A stretch of DNA of 46,449 nt from Bacteroidia bacterium (lineage in GTDB: Bacteria; Bacteroidota; Bacteroidia; Bacteroidales; CAJPTX01). The position numbers were made by a program, and so were the translations under genes. The stretch covers positions 1-46,449 of the forward strand of contig PDTX01000014.1 of the NCBI GenBank assembly GCA_002749065.1, written 5' to 3'. Below are positions 33,642 through 43,352 of the stretch, piece by piece (the stretch's first letter is position 1; the number at the start of each line of letters is the position of its first letter). Under the pieces are notes generated by a model. The model was given only the letters and a program-made list of their open reading frames with translations. It was not told the origin of the DNA and ran no database searches.

Positions 33642-34121
33642 CTAGTAAACATTCGGCGCCGCCGCATCGTACTTGAGCACGACGGTCTGCAATGGCTGGC
33701 CCACAATCAGGCTCACGCTGGCAGGAGCCCCCTCATACCGATAGGATTTCTGCTTGCCACCCACGGTGTAGGTATTGTCGAAGGGCAGCAGGGACACCTT
33801 CCACTCGTGGGGCTTACCATCGTTCGGGCAGGGCAGCTCGACCTCCGTGGCGGGCAGGTTCACCACGATAGCCTCATTGAGGTAGTCCGGCCCGGTATGC
33901 AGCTCGCTCTGCGGGATTGTGAAGACCAGCTTAGCCCCCAGGCCCTCCGTCACATCCGAGTAGTCAGTCGCATCATCGGCCATCTTAACCCCCACCTTCA
34001 GGTTCACCTTGACCATCTCGTTCTTGGGAATTGGCAGCTCCGTCGTTTCCGCCTTCTTGCAGGAGGCGAAGAGCAACGGGGCCACGATGGCCAGCAGCAA
34101 TACAAACCTCATCTTCTTCAT
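33642..34121 (-). CDS. Hypothetical lipoprotein
   Basis: A 159-residue secreted protein with a type II signal peptide: MKKMRFVLLLAIVAPLLFASC, lipobox LFASC with Cys21. The mature part is beta-rich, begins KKAETTELPIPKNEMVKVNLKVGV and has no motif I recognise; the fold could be immunoglobulin-like as in many surface lipoproteins of this phylum. The start at 34121 is chosen because the signal peptide begins there; the frame continues upstream past the promoter. It is the first gene of a two-gene operon with an outer-membrane barrel. Confidence 0.75.
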   Translation of the reverse strand: MKKMRFVLLLAIVAPLLFASCKKAETTELPIPKNEMVKVNLKVGVKMADDATDYSDVTEGLGAKLVFTIPQSELHTGPDYLNEAIVVNLPATEVELPCPNDGKPHEWKVSLLPFDNTYTVGGKQKSYRYEGAPASVSLIVGQPLQTVVLKYDAAAPNVY

Positions 34122-34187
34122 CGCAATGCACATTTTTAAAATGATTGACCCCGCTCCAGAAGCAGAGTCACAATTTATTTGACAGTG

Positions 34188-34218
34188 CAAAGGTACAACA
34201 AAAAATAAAATTGGCAAG
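34188..34218 (-). promoter_or_regulatory. Promoter of the lipoprotein-outer membrane protein operon
   Basis: CTTG (-33, 34215-34218), spacer 19 (AT-rich), TACCTTTG (-7, 34188-34195) on the minus strand. About 60 bases separate it from the ATG. Confidence 0.75.
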
Positions 34219-34254
34219 TATTTAACCCTATTCCCCGCTTTTTTTTCAGGCAGA

Positions 34255-34473
34255 TTAGGCCTGAACCTCTATCCTGAACTCCAGGTACTCCACCACCATC
34301 CCGGGGCGGACCTTCGCCCGCTTCCTGTGCTCCACCACCCCATCCAGTCGCACCAGGGCCGACTCCACCGCCACCTTGGCCGCGCCGCCCGAGGGCACAA
34401 TCCCCACGGCCTTCAGCAACCGTATCAGCTCTATGTAGGGTCGCCCCTCGAGCGCGAACTCTATCCTCTCCAT
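34255..34473 (-). CDS. S4-domain RNA-binding protein (YbcJ-like)
   Basis: A 72-residue protein that is almost only an S4 RNA-binding domain: YIELIRLLKAVGIVPSGGAAKVAVESALVRLDGVVEHRKRAKVRPG, matching the YbcJ/YaaA-type family in which the RKR-K-RxG segment contacts RNA. Function in the family is not well known; a link to ribosome assembly or RNA metabolism is inferred from the fold. It begins 4 bases after the sensor gene stop and is the last gene of the recR operon. An in-frame start upstream would overlap the sensor gene. Confidence 0.85.
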   Translation of the reverse strand: MERIEFALEGRPYIELIRLLKAVGIVPSGGAAKVAVESALVRLDGVVEHRKRAKVRPGMVVEYLEFRIEVQA

Positions 34474-34477
34474 ATAC

Positions 34478-36496
34478 CTAAGTCTCCCTGAAATGGCCAC
34501 TCTCCGCCACGCCCCCATCGCCCATACGCGCTAGGGCCAACTCGTCCTGCAGGCTCTCCAGCTCCCCACGCATCGACTCGCCGGCGGAGGCATTCTGGAT
34601 GCTGTTGGCCAGCACCGGCCCCAGGTGCTTGAGGTAGCTGACCTCGTAGCTCTTGAAGGGGGAGAGCCGCCCCAGCACCAGCACGCCCACCATGCCCGTC
34701 TCCGACTGCAGGGGTAGGAGCACCAGCGAGGGGGGCGCGCAGGCCCCTAGCCCCGAGGTGATGGGCAGAAAGTCCATCGGCAGGTCCGTCAGGTGCTGGA
34801 AGGTGTTGTCCTGGTAGCATGCCCCGACAATCCCCTCCCCGGCCGCTATTCGCCCATACTCCCTCACCTGCTCGGAGAGCATACCGTGCTGGGCCACAAG
34901 GTGTAGGCTTAGCTGGAGGTTCTCGCCGTAGCGGGCGATGTAGAGCGCCCCCACGTTGGCCTTTATGCCACGGGCCAGGCTCTCCATCCCCAGTCGGCAG
35001 AGCCGCTCCACACCCGCGGAGGTGCTGCAGGCCAGCAGGCGGGAGAGCTCGGAGAACCTCGCGCCCATCCACTTCGACTCGCGCAGCAGGCGCATGTTCT
35101 GCTTCAGCCGCTGCTTGAGCTCCTGATACTCCGCCGACTGCTCCCCCACCTGGCGTTGGGCCTGCTCGAGCTGCGCACGGTGGGTATCGCGCTCCTGAAT
35201 GCAGCGCATGAGGACATCGTTGCGCCGCCGCATCATGATGATAATCAGCATCGAGAAGAAGCCCCCCATGGCGATGGCAATCAGCGGGCGCATCGTCGAG
35301 GAGCCCGAGAGCATCAGCAGGTGGTCGACCATCCAGGCGAAACCCAGGAGCACCAGGCCGGCCAGCACGAAGAGCGCGTTCTCCTGCCGACCAATCACCG
35401 CGCGCAGCATGATGAAGAACATCAGGTAGATGGAGGTGAAGATGATGTAGGTGAAGAATACCCACTCGTAGCGGGTGAAGAGCATCGGCGGGGTCACCAG
35501 GACCAGCACCGTGAGCAGGCACCCCACGGCCAGCAGGGCGAGGTTCGCCAGCCGCCTGGCCCCGGCCGGGTAGATGCTGCTGGCGAGCATGGTCAGCGCG
35601 ATAATCACCCCGTTGTTGCAGGCGTAGCGGACCTTGAAGAAGGCCGACCAGGAGACGTCGGGGAGCCACTCCAGGATGAAGGAGGACTCCCCCACGGTGA
35701 TGCGGGCCACCGTGGAGAGCACCAGCAGCACCAGCCAGAAGCTCCGCATGGTGAAGGGGTTGTTGGAGAACAGGAAGAGCCACACCAGCAGGAGGGCCAG
35801 GCTGATGCCCAGGATGATGTAGGTGAAGTTCTCGTAGAGCTTCGAGTTGCGCTGCAGCTGGCGGTACTCCCCGAAGCGGGGCGCGTGGACCACGCCCGCC
35901 TGGGGGTTGACGTAGTTGGAGGCCTGGAGCACCACCTCAACGGTATCGCGCATGTGGCCGGACTGGCGCAGAATCGGGATGATGAGGTCCTGCACCCTGG
36001 ACTGCGCGGCGTAGGGGTCGCTGGTCACCCGGCCCACCCCCGACATGAGCTGGCCGTTGACCCAGAGCCGCGAGCTGCTGAAGACCGTGGGGAAATGCAA
36101 TCCGTACTCCACGTCCGTGTCGCTCTTGGGGAGGACGAGGCGGAGCCGGAACGTGCCGTAGCCCTCGGCCGGCAGGAGCTTGCCGGCCACCCGATAATCC
36201 GTCCATGAGCTCGGGATTCGCACCACCCGGGGCTTGTAGTAGCGCCCCTGGGCGAAGTCGGAGGGGCTGACGAGCTGCCCCCAGAAGAACTCCACATTCC
36301 CCTCGAGCTGCACATCCCCCTCCTCCTGGTGGCCCTTGTAGCCCGAGAGGTCGAAGAGCATGCTGTCCGGGATGCGGGCCGCCGCCGGGCCCACCAGCCC
36401 GGGGAGGGGTAGGCCCAGGAGCAGTCCGGCCAGGAGCAGCAGCCCACGGAGGCCCCTCTGCAGCGGCGCGTAGCCAAAACCCCTAGGAGAACCCAT
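34478..36496 (-). CDS. 7TM-DISM sensor with extracellular sensing domain, coiled coil and GAF domain
   Basis: A 672-residue receptor-like membrane protein. After a signal peptide (about 15-40) comes an extracytoplasmic beta-sandwich domain (about 45-225; SSSRLWVNGQLMSGVG) typical of 7TMR-DISM sensors. Seven hydrophobic helices follow (about 228-430), then a glutamine-rich coiled coil (435-485) and a GAF-like domain (about 490-645: GVERLCRLGMESLARGIKANVGALYIAR ... GLGACAPPSLVLLPLQSETGMVGVLVLGR). No kinase, cyclase or transcription domain is present, so the output is likely a protein-protein contact. It sits between the TPR and S4 genes with gaps of 20 and 4 bases. What it senses is unknown. 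Confidence 0.82.
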   Translation of the reverse strand: MGSPRGFGYAPLQRGLRGLLLLAGLLLGLPLPGLVGPAAARIPDSMLFDLSGYKGHQEEGDVQLEGNVEFFWGQLVSPSDFAQGRYYKPRVVRIPSSWTDYRVAGKLLPAEGYGTFRLRLVLPKSDTDVEYGLHFPTVFSSSRLWVNGQLMSGVGRVTSDPYAAQSRVQDLIIPILRQSGHMRDTVEVVLQASNYVNPQAGVVHAPRFGEYRQLQRNSKLYENFTYIILGISLALLLVWLFLFSNNPFTMRSFWLVLLVLSTVARITVGESSFILEWLPDVSWSAFFKVRYACNNGVIIALTMLASSIYPAGARRLANLALLAVGCLLTVLVLVTPPMLFTRYEWVFFTYIIFTSIYLMFFIMLRAVIGRQENALFVLAGLVLLGFAWMVDHLLMLSGSSTMRPLIAIAMGGFFSMLIIIMMRRRNDVLMRCIQERDTHRAQLEQAQRQVGEQSAEYQELKQRLKQNMRLLRESKWMGARFSELSRLLACSTSAGVERLCRLGMESLARGIKANVGALYIARYGENLQLSLHLVAQHGMLSEQVREYGRIAAGEGIVGACYQDNTFQHLTDLPMDFLPITSGLGACAPPSLVLLPLQSETGMVGVLVLGRLSPFKSYEVSYLKHLGPVLANSIQNASAGESMRGELESLQDELALARMGDGGVAESGHFRET

Positions 36497-36516
36497 ACCC
36501 CGGCGCGCTGCTTATC

Positions 36517-37269
36517 CTACTTCTTGCACTCCAGCATCACCGTCTTGCAGGCATTCGTGTTGCCCATCTTGCAGGCCATGTGGAAGTCCTTGCAGGCCTC
36601 ATGCTGGCGCTTGCTCTTGAGGTAGGCCATGCCCCGGTTGTAGAACGACATGACGTTGCGGTTGTCGATGTCAATGGAGGCATCGTAGGCATCGACGGCC
36701 GACACGTAGTCCTTCATCATGTAGAAGGCCGAGCCCTTGTAGTTGTAGGCCGTGGCGTTGCGGGGCGAGAGGTCCAGGGCCTTGTCGAACCACGGGAGGG
36801 ATGCCTCCGCGTCGCCGGTGTAGAGGATGGCCAGGCCGTGGTTGATGTAGAGGGTGACCCAGTCGGACGAGCCCTTCGAGAGCATGCCCTCCACCTTCTG
36901 GAAGGTGTTCTGCGCGGCGGTGTAGTCGCCCTTGAGGTTCTGGACGATGCCCAGCTTCAGCTGCAGCTCCACGCTCTTGGGGTACTCGTCCATGGCGTCC
37001 TTGATGAGCGATTCGGCCTTGCGGACCTTGCGCAGGCGTATGCAGGTCTCGATGTAGGCGTAGATGCAGACGGTGTCCTTCCTGTTCTGCCGGTAGGCCG
37101 TGGAGAGGAAGTTCTCGGCGGCCCCCAGCTCGTTGTTGCGCAGCGCCCGTACGCCCAGCGACAGGGGATCGTTCTCGGTTCGCTTCGCTGTGGTGGTCAG
37201 GGGTAGCAGGGTGAGCAGCAGCAGGGGTAGGGCCGCTAGGTAGGCGGTCATTCTCTTCATAGTGTACAT
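36517..37269 (-). CDS. Secreted tetratricopeptide-repeat (TPR) protein
   Basis: A 250-residue protein with an N-terminal signal peptide (MKRMTAYLAALPLLLLTLLPLTTTA) and at least five TPR-like helical pairs, such as LSLGVRALRNNELGAAENFLSTAYRQ and ATAYNYKGSAFYMMKDYVSAVDAYDAS. The last repeat is rich in cysteine (HEACKDFHMACKMGNTNACKTVMLECKK), which suggests disulphides in the periplasm. TPRs serve as binding scaffolds; the partner is unknown. The ATG overlaps the recR stop by one base (TGATG), so it is translationally coupled; Met4 is an alternative start. Confidence 0.82.
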   Translation of the reverse strand: MYTMKRMTAYLAALPLLLLTLLPLTTTAKRTENDPLSLGVRALRNNELGAAENFLSTAYRQNRKDTVCIYAYIETCIRLRKVRKAESLIKDAMDEYPKSVELQLKLGIVQNLKGDYTAAQNTFQKVEGMLSKGSSDWVTLYINHGLAILYTGDAEASLPWFDKALDLSPRNATAYNYKGSAFYMMKDYVSAVDAYDASIDIDNRNVMSFYNRGMAYLKSKRQHEACKDFHMACKMGNTNACKTVMLECKK

Positions 37270-37931
37270 CAAAGTTTGTCGGCCATCTCTCCGATTCGTG
37301 CGCTTGCCGCAGCGGGCGTGTAGAGCACCCGGCGGTCCTGGAGGGCGCTGGCGAGGGTCTGCTCGTCGGCTTGGTCCAGCCGCTCGCCGAAGGGGATGCC
37401 CCTTGCGGGTGTCGATATGCGGATGTTGAGGCTCTGCAGGTGGCGCTGGAGGTAGAAGGCCGTGGTGTCGCCCTCCATGTTCACCGCGAAGGCCAGGATG
37501 AGCTCCTCGGGGCGCTGGCGGGCGATGGTGGACTGCAGCTGGTCCAGGGGTAGCTGGTCTGGCCCCCGCCCGGCCATGGGGTCTATCAGCCCGCCCAGCA
37601 CGAAGTAGCGCCCGCGGTACTGCCCGGCGCGCTCCAGGGCCATCACGTCCCGCACGTCGGCCACCACGCACAGCAGGGTGTCGTCGCGGCGGGTGTCGGC
37701 GCAGCGGGCGCAGGCCTCGCCCGTGTCGGAGAAGCCGTTGCAGCGGGGGCAACGCTGGAGCTGGTCCGCGCAGTCGCGCAGGGCGGCCACGAAGCGGGCC
37801 TGCTGCTCCGCCGGCTGCTCCAGCATGTGGAGGGCGTAGCGCTGCGCCGTACGTGGCCCCACGCCGGGGAGCTGCGCGAAGGCCTCCACCGCCTTGCTGA
37901 AAAGTACTGAACCGTAGTCCTGCTCGTCCAT
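37269..37931 (-). CDS. recR: Recombination mediator protein RecR with altered Toprim motifs
   Basis: RecR works with RecF/RecO to load RecA on gapped DNA. The 220-residue protein has a helix-hairpin-helix (LPGVGPRTAQR, 21-31), a zinc finger with Cys61, Cys64, Cys74, Cys77, a Toprim domain and the C-terminal Walker-like segment. The Toprim acidic positions differ from the usual: the conserved VVE glutamate is Ala91 (VVADVRD), and the SPxDG aspartate is Ala120 (DPMAGRGP). Other motifs (RYFVLGGL, ILAFAVNMEGDTTAFY) are intact, so the gene seems functional in structure. It heads an operon with TPR, sensor and S4 genes. Confidence 0.92.
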   Translation of the reverse strand: MDEQDYGSVLFSKAVEAFAQLPGVGPRTAQRYALHMLEQPAEQQARFVAALRDCADQLQRCPRCNGFSDTGEACARCADTRRDDTLLCVVADVRDVMALERAGQYRGRYFVLGGLIDPMAGRGPDQLPLDQLQSTIARQRPEELILAFAVNMEGDTTAFYLQRHLQSLNIRISTPARGIPFGERLDQADEQTLASALQDRRVLYTPAAASARIGEMADKL

Positions 37932-37953
37932 CCGTCAAAGGCTATATACCCCG

Positions 37954-37961
37954 CGAAGGTA
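37954..37961 (-). promoter_or_regulatory. Likely -7 box of the recR operon promoter
   Basis: TACCTTCG on the minus strand (one mismatch to TAnnTTTG), 23 bases before the recR ATG. It is the same variant box as in the tRNA-Leu promoter, preceded by a T5 tract. No clear -33 box. Confidence 0.5.
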
Positions 37962-38000
37962 ATATAAAAATCCCGACCACCTACCCACGCGGCACGCTGG

Positions 38001-39917
38001 CTAGGGGGCCAACCACCCCGCGATTGCGGCCAGGTTGCTCGGGTTGGAGCTGGGCTTGCCCTCCGGGGTGTACATGTGCTCGAGCTGGGCGGCGTAGCGC
38101 TCCTCGGCCCGGTGGCGGATGAGCTTCATGGTGCTGTTGAGCAAGCCGTTGGCCTCGCTGAAGGGCTCGTCGACGATGGCGTACGTGCTGGCCTGCCACC
38201 GCTCGGGGAAGAGGTCTTTGAGCTTGGGGTCGGTCCGCAGCAGGGCCATGTCCGCGTCGATAAGCTCTATGGCCCGCCGGGCGGCCTCCTCGCTCTGGGG
38301 GTTCACCCGCTGCCGGGCGAGGGCCGCCCGGAGCGCCTCGCCGTTGGGCACGACCAGGGCGGTGGTGTAGGGGCGCTGGTTGTTGTGCAGCAGGACCTGG
38401 TCTATGAGCGCGGAGTGCTGCACGAGGGTCTCCTCTATGCCCTCGGGGCTGTACTTCTCGCCGTCCATCCCGATGAGCAGGCTCTTGAAGCGGCCCAGCA
38501 CCGAGAGGTAGCCGTCAGTGTCCAGGAAGCCCATGTCGCCGGTGTGGAGCCAGCCATCGACGATGGTCGCGGCCGTGGCGACCTCGTTCTTCCAGTAGCC
38601 CAGCATCACGTTGCCCCCCCTGACGCAGATCTCGCCCTTCTGCCCCCGGGGGAGCTCGTGCCCCTCCTCGTCCACGATGCGGACATCCATATTGGGTATC
38701 GGCCGACCGGAGGTGCCGAGCTTGTGGTTCTCCGGGCTGTTGGTGCTGATGATGGGGGTGGCCTCCGTGAGGCCGTAGCCCTGGAACATCGGGATGCCGA
38801 TCGCGTAGAAGAACTTCTGGAGGTCGAGGTCGAGGTAGGCCCCACCACCGATGAAGTACTCGAGCCGCCCGCCGAAGCTCTCCCGGACCTTGGAGAAGAT
38901 GAGCCTGTCGTAGAGGCGCACCAGCGGGTAGAGGAGGGCGCGGAGGCCACGCCCCCGGTTGTGCCCCTCGCGGTTGTAGGCGTAGGCCACGCGCAGCCCG
39001 CGGCTGAACATCCCCTCCACGTAGCCCCCCTTGTCCTTGATGCCCTTGAGGATGTTGGCCCGGAAGTTCTTGGCCAGGGCCGGGACGGAGAGGATCATGT
39101 GGGGGCGGACCTCCCGCATGTTGACCGGGATGTTGCGCAGGGCCTCCACCGGCGACTTGCCCGCCTGCACCATCGCCAGGCTCGCGCCCCGGTACATGAA
39201 GGAGTAGATGCCCGCCACGTGGGCGAAGCTGTGGTCCATCGGGAGGATGACCAGCTGCACGAAGTGCTCGGGGATGGTCACCAGCTGGGCCGTGTTGACG
39301 GTGTCCTCCACGTAGTTCCGATGCGTCAGGATAACGCCCTTGGGGTCGGAGGTCGTGCCGGAGGTGTAGGATATGTTGGCGAAGTCCTCGGGCCGTATCT
39401 GGTCGGACACGCGGCTGACCACCTCGGGGTCGCGGGCCAGGGCCTCCCGCCCCATCTCCTTGAGGCGGGCCATGGAGACCTCCCCGTCGCCGGGCTGGTC
39501 CTTGGGGTCGAGGTGGATGATGTGGCGGAGCTGAGGCAGCTGGGCGCGCATGGCCTCCACTTTCTGGGCCTGCCCCTCAGAGACTATGACGGCGACGGCC
39601 CCGGAGTGGTGCAGGCGGAACTGGAGGTCGGCCCCCTCGAGCTTGATGCTCAGGGGGATCTCAACGCAGGCCGCATGGAGCATGCCCAGCTCGCTCTCTA
39701 TCCAGAGCCTACGGCCCTCGGAGAGCAGCCCCACCCTACTCCCCGGCTCAATGCCCAGGGTGATGAGCCCGGCGGCGATGGCGCGGACCTCCTCATGGGT
39801 CTGGCGGTAGGTCGTCGGCCGGTACTCCCCGCCCTCCTTCTGCCAGATGAAGGGGTTGTCGGGCCACTTGCCCACCGAGCGTTCAAAGAACTGTACTAGC
39901 GTCCTGATATCTTCCAT
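38001..39917 (-). CDS. Long-chain fatty-acid-CoA ligase (AMP-binding enzyme)
   Basis: A 638-residue ANL-superfamily enzyme that activates fatty acids to acyl-AMP and then acyl-CoA. Motif A3 YTSGTTSDPKG is at 184-194, A5 GYGLTEATP near 395, A7/A8 WLHTGDMGFLDTDGYLSVLGRFKSLLI near 480, and the catalytic lysine region EKYSPEGIEE follows. The size and the long insert before A5 are typical of the Bacteroidota/ACSBG-like long-chain ligases. ATG 39917 is chosen since MEDIRTLVQFFERSV matches the family start and lies 32 bases after the -7 box. It forms a single-gene unit. Confidence 0.93.
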   Translation of the reverse strand: MEDIRTLVQFFERSVGKWPDNPFIWQKEGGEYRPTTYRQTHEEVRAIAAGLITLGIEPGSRVGLLSEGRRLWIESELGMLHAACVEIPLSIKLEGADLQFRLHHSGAVAVIVSEGQAQKVEAMRAQLPQLRHIIHLDPKDQPGDGEVSMARLKEMGREALARDPEVVSRVSDQIRPEDFANISYTSGTTSDPKGVILTHRNYVEDTVNTAQLVTIPEHFVQLVILPMDHSFAHVAGIYSFMYRGASLAMVQAGKSPVEALRNIPVNMREVRPHMILSVPALAKNFRANILKGIKDKGGYVEGMFSRGLRVAYAYNREGHNRGRGLRALLYPLVRLYDRLIFSKVRESFGGRLEYFIGGGAYLDLDLQKFFYAIGIPMFQGYGLTEATPIISTNSPENHKLGTSGRPIPNMDVRIVDEEGHELPRGQKGEICVRGGNVMLGYWKNEVATAATIVDGWLHTGDMGFLDTDGYLSVLGRFKSLLIGMDGEKYSPEGIEETLVQHSALIDQVLLHNNQRPYTTALVVPNGEALRAALARQRVNPQSEEAARRAIELIDADMALLRTDPKLKDLFPERWQASTYAIVDEPFSEANGLLNSTMKLIRHRAEERYAAQLEHMYTPEGKPSSNPSNLAAIAGWLAP

Positions 39918-39948
39918 AGCGCATCGTGTATTGGGGGGCAATGATAGG

Positions 39949-39956
39949 CAAAATTA
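39949..39956 (-). promoter_or_regulatory. -7 box of the acyl-CoA ligase promoter
   Basis: TAATTTTG on the minus strand, matching TAnnTTTG. No good -33 box is seen at 19-21 bases upstream. Confidence 0.45.
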
Positions 39957-40034
39957 TCCGGAACTGCATTTCCGGCCCGCCGGTCATGCCCCATTTCGGG
40001 CCCGCCGGCCTGGGTGAAACCGCGCGATTTTCCC

Positions 40035-40042
40035 TACCTTTG
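40035..40042 (+). promoter_or_regulatory. -7 box of the Rpn-family gene promoter
   Basis: A perfect TACCTTTG, 25 bases before the ATG at 40067, with a T4 tract in the spacer. A poor GGTG at 40012-40015 may be the -33 box. Confidence 0.55.
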
Positions 40043-40066
40043 CCCACGGATTAAGACGCAAGCACT

Positions 40067-41050
40067 ATGGCAACGTACATCAACCCCTTCACGGACTTCG
40101 GCTTCAAGCGCCTCTTCGGCCAGGAGGAGAACAAGGACCTGCTCATGAGCTTCCTCAACGAGCTGCTGCGCGGCCAGCAGGTCATCGAGCGGCTCACCTA
40201 CCTGAAGACCGAGCACCTGGGCGGGACGCAGTTCGACCGCAGGGCCATCTTCGACCTCTACTGCGAGAATGAGCGCGGGGAGAAGTTCATCGTCGAGCTC
40301 CAGCGCGCCAGGCAGGAGTTCTTCAAGGACCGCTCGGTGTTCTACTCCACCTTCCCCATCCAGGAGGAGGCCCAGCCCAACGACTGGGACTTCCGCCTGC
40401 GGCCCGTGTACACCATCGCCATCCTGGACTTCGTCTTCGACAACGATACGGGGGGGCCGGACAAGTACCGCTACGACGTGCAACTCATGGAGACCGAGCT
40501 CAAGGAGGTGTTCTACCGCAAGCTCACCTACATCTACCTGCTGATGCCCAAGTTCAACAAGAAGCTCGAGGAGCTGGAGACCGGCTTCGAGAAGTGGCTC
40601 TACGCCCTCAAGCACCTCTACCGGCTGGCGGAGCGGCCGGGCCGGCTGAGCGAGGCGGTCTTCGAGAAGTTCTTCCAGCAGGCCCACATCGCCGAGTTCA
40701 CCAAGGCGGAGCGCGCTGCCTACCACCACTGCCTCAAGGCCCAAAACGACTGGAGGAACATCATGAACACGGCCCGGGCCGACGGCTTCCGCGAGGGGGT
40801 GCAGGAGGGGATAGAGCAGGGAATGGAGCAGGGCCTGCAGCAGGGGATGGAGCAGGGAATAAAGCGGGGAATAGAGCAGGGGATAGAGCGGGGGATGGAG
40901 AAAGGAATGGAGAAAGGGATAGAGCAAGGAATGGAGAAGGTGGCCCGCTCGATGCTCGCGCGCGGGATGGATGCCAAAACGGTGGCCGAGCTTACAGGGC
41001 TGAGCCTAGAGAGGGTGATGGACCTAACGGACCAGCCGGGTCTGGACTAG
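40067..41050 (+). CDS. Rpn family recombination-promoting nuclease / PD-(D/E)XK nuclease-family protein
   Basis: A 327-residue protein with the PDDEXK-type nuclease fold of the Rpn/transposase_31-like group. The N-terminal INPFTDFGFKRLFG motif and the active-site pattern Asp63 (FDLYC) plus Glu77-Leu-Gln79 (VELQR) are present. Members include RpnA-type DNA endonucleases with roles in RecA-independent recombination or phage defence; some are inactive. The C-terminal part (243-291) is a low-complexity run of four-residue units of G-[I/M/V/L]-[E/Q/K]-[Q/K/R/E], followed by a short helical end (MLARGMDAKTVAELTGLSLERV) with homology to a small helix-turn-helix-like repeat. It has its own promoter and terminator and looks like an autonomous accessory gene. 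Confidence 0.9.
   Translation: MATYINPFTDFGFKRLFGQEENKDLLMSFLNELLRGQQVIERLTYLKTEHLGGTQFDRRAIFDLYCENERGEKFIVELQRARQEFFKDRSVFYSTFPIQEEAQPNDWDFRLRPVYTIAILDFVFDNDTGGPDKYRYDVQLMETELKEVFYRKLTYIYLLMPKFNKKLEELETGFEKWLYALKHLYRLAERPGRLSEAVFEKFFQQAHIAEFTKAERAAYHHCLKAQNDWRNIMNTARADGFREGVQEGIEQGMEQGLQQGMEQGIKRGIEQGIERGMEKGMEKGIEQGMEKVARSMLARGMDAKTVAELTGLSLERVMDLTDQPGLD
40793..40939 (+). repeat. Imperfect 12-bp tandem repeat inside the Rpn gene
   Basis: About twelve 12-base units (for example GGGATAGAGCAG and GGAATGGAGAAA) encode EGVQ EGIE QGME ... KGIE QGME. Unit length is a multiple of three, so gain or loss of units keeps the frame and would only change tail length. Confidence 0.85.
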
Positions 41051-41073
41051 ACCGCCGGGGAGAACACCACATG

Positions 41074-41124
41074 AAGTAGGGGGATGGCCATCCTAGCAGA
41101 TAGCCATCCCCCTACTTGTTTTTC
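41074..41124 (+). terminator. Intrinsic terminator of the Rpn gene
   Basis: Perfect 15-bp arms at 41074-41088 and 41103-41117 (outer AAGTAGG with CCTACTT), loop 14, followed by GTTTTT at 41118-41123. The minus-strand side has no T tract. Confidence 0.88.
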
Positions 41125-41136
41125 TTATGCCGAACG

Positions 41137-42891
<1,755 letters not shown>

Positions 42892-42947
42892 TTATCGTTT
42901 GTCGCCACACCGACCGGGTCCGATGGGCCGCGCCCACCACCCCCGGC

Positions 42948-43154
42948 CTACCCGCCCTGGGCGATGGTGAGGATGATGACCTGGTCCTGGGCCTGCAGCT
43001 GGTGTCCGTCCCAGCCGCCCGCCCGCACGATGCTGCCGTTGACCGCCACGGATATGGCCCCCTGGCCCTCGAGGCCGAGGAGCGCCACCAGCCGCGAAAC
43101 GCTCGTGCCCTCCGGCACCTGCCGAACCTCGTCATTCACCCTGATTTCCATCAT
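42948..43154 (-). CDS. thiS: Sulfur carrier protein ThiS
   Basis: A 68-residue ubiquitin-fold protein that carries sulphur as a C-terminal thiocarboxylate for thiazole synthesis. The beta-grasp start (MEIRVNDEVRQVPEGTSVSRLVALLGL), the VAVNGSIVRAGGW segment, the VIILTIAQGG end and the terminal Gly-Gly all fit. Two adjacent ATGs (43154, 43151) can start it. The thiS-thiC order suggests one operon. No TPP riboswitch is evident in the roughly 55-base leader. Confidence 0.93.
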   Translation of the reverse strand: MMEIRVNDEVRQVPEGTSVSRLVALLGLEGQGAISVAVNGSIVRAGGWDGHQLQAQDQVIILTIAQGG

Positions 43155-43214
43155 TGCGCAAACTCTGTAATTACTGGTTCTACCTCGCGCCACACCTCCT
43201 CGGCGTAGCACCCG

Positions 43215-43222
43215 CAAATGTA
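43215..43222 (-). promoter_or_regulatory. -7 box of the thiS-thiC promoter
   Basis: TACATTTG on the minus strand (TAnnTTTG), about 60 bases before thiS, preceded by a T5 tract. The leader is too short for a standard TPP riboswitch. Confidence 0.55.
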
Positions 43223-43352
43223 GGAAAAAGACGGGATATGGCCATCGCCGGCCCATCGCACACCGCACGGAGTACGCCCCCAGCGCAGCGCGCGCAGCCG
43301 GGAAATACCGGACGGCGGGCGGCAGGAGTAATGCCCCAGCTTCGTGAAACCG

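Noticed and set aside
43155..43214. GGGTGC and GAACC-like pieces on the minus strand upstream of thiS, reminiscent of a TPP riboswitch.
   Set aside because: The CUGAGA core and the second conserved helix are missing and the region is too short.
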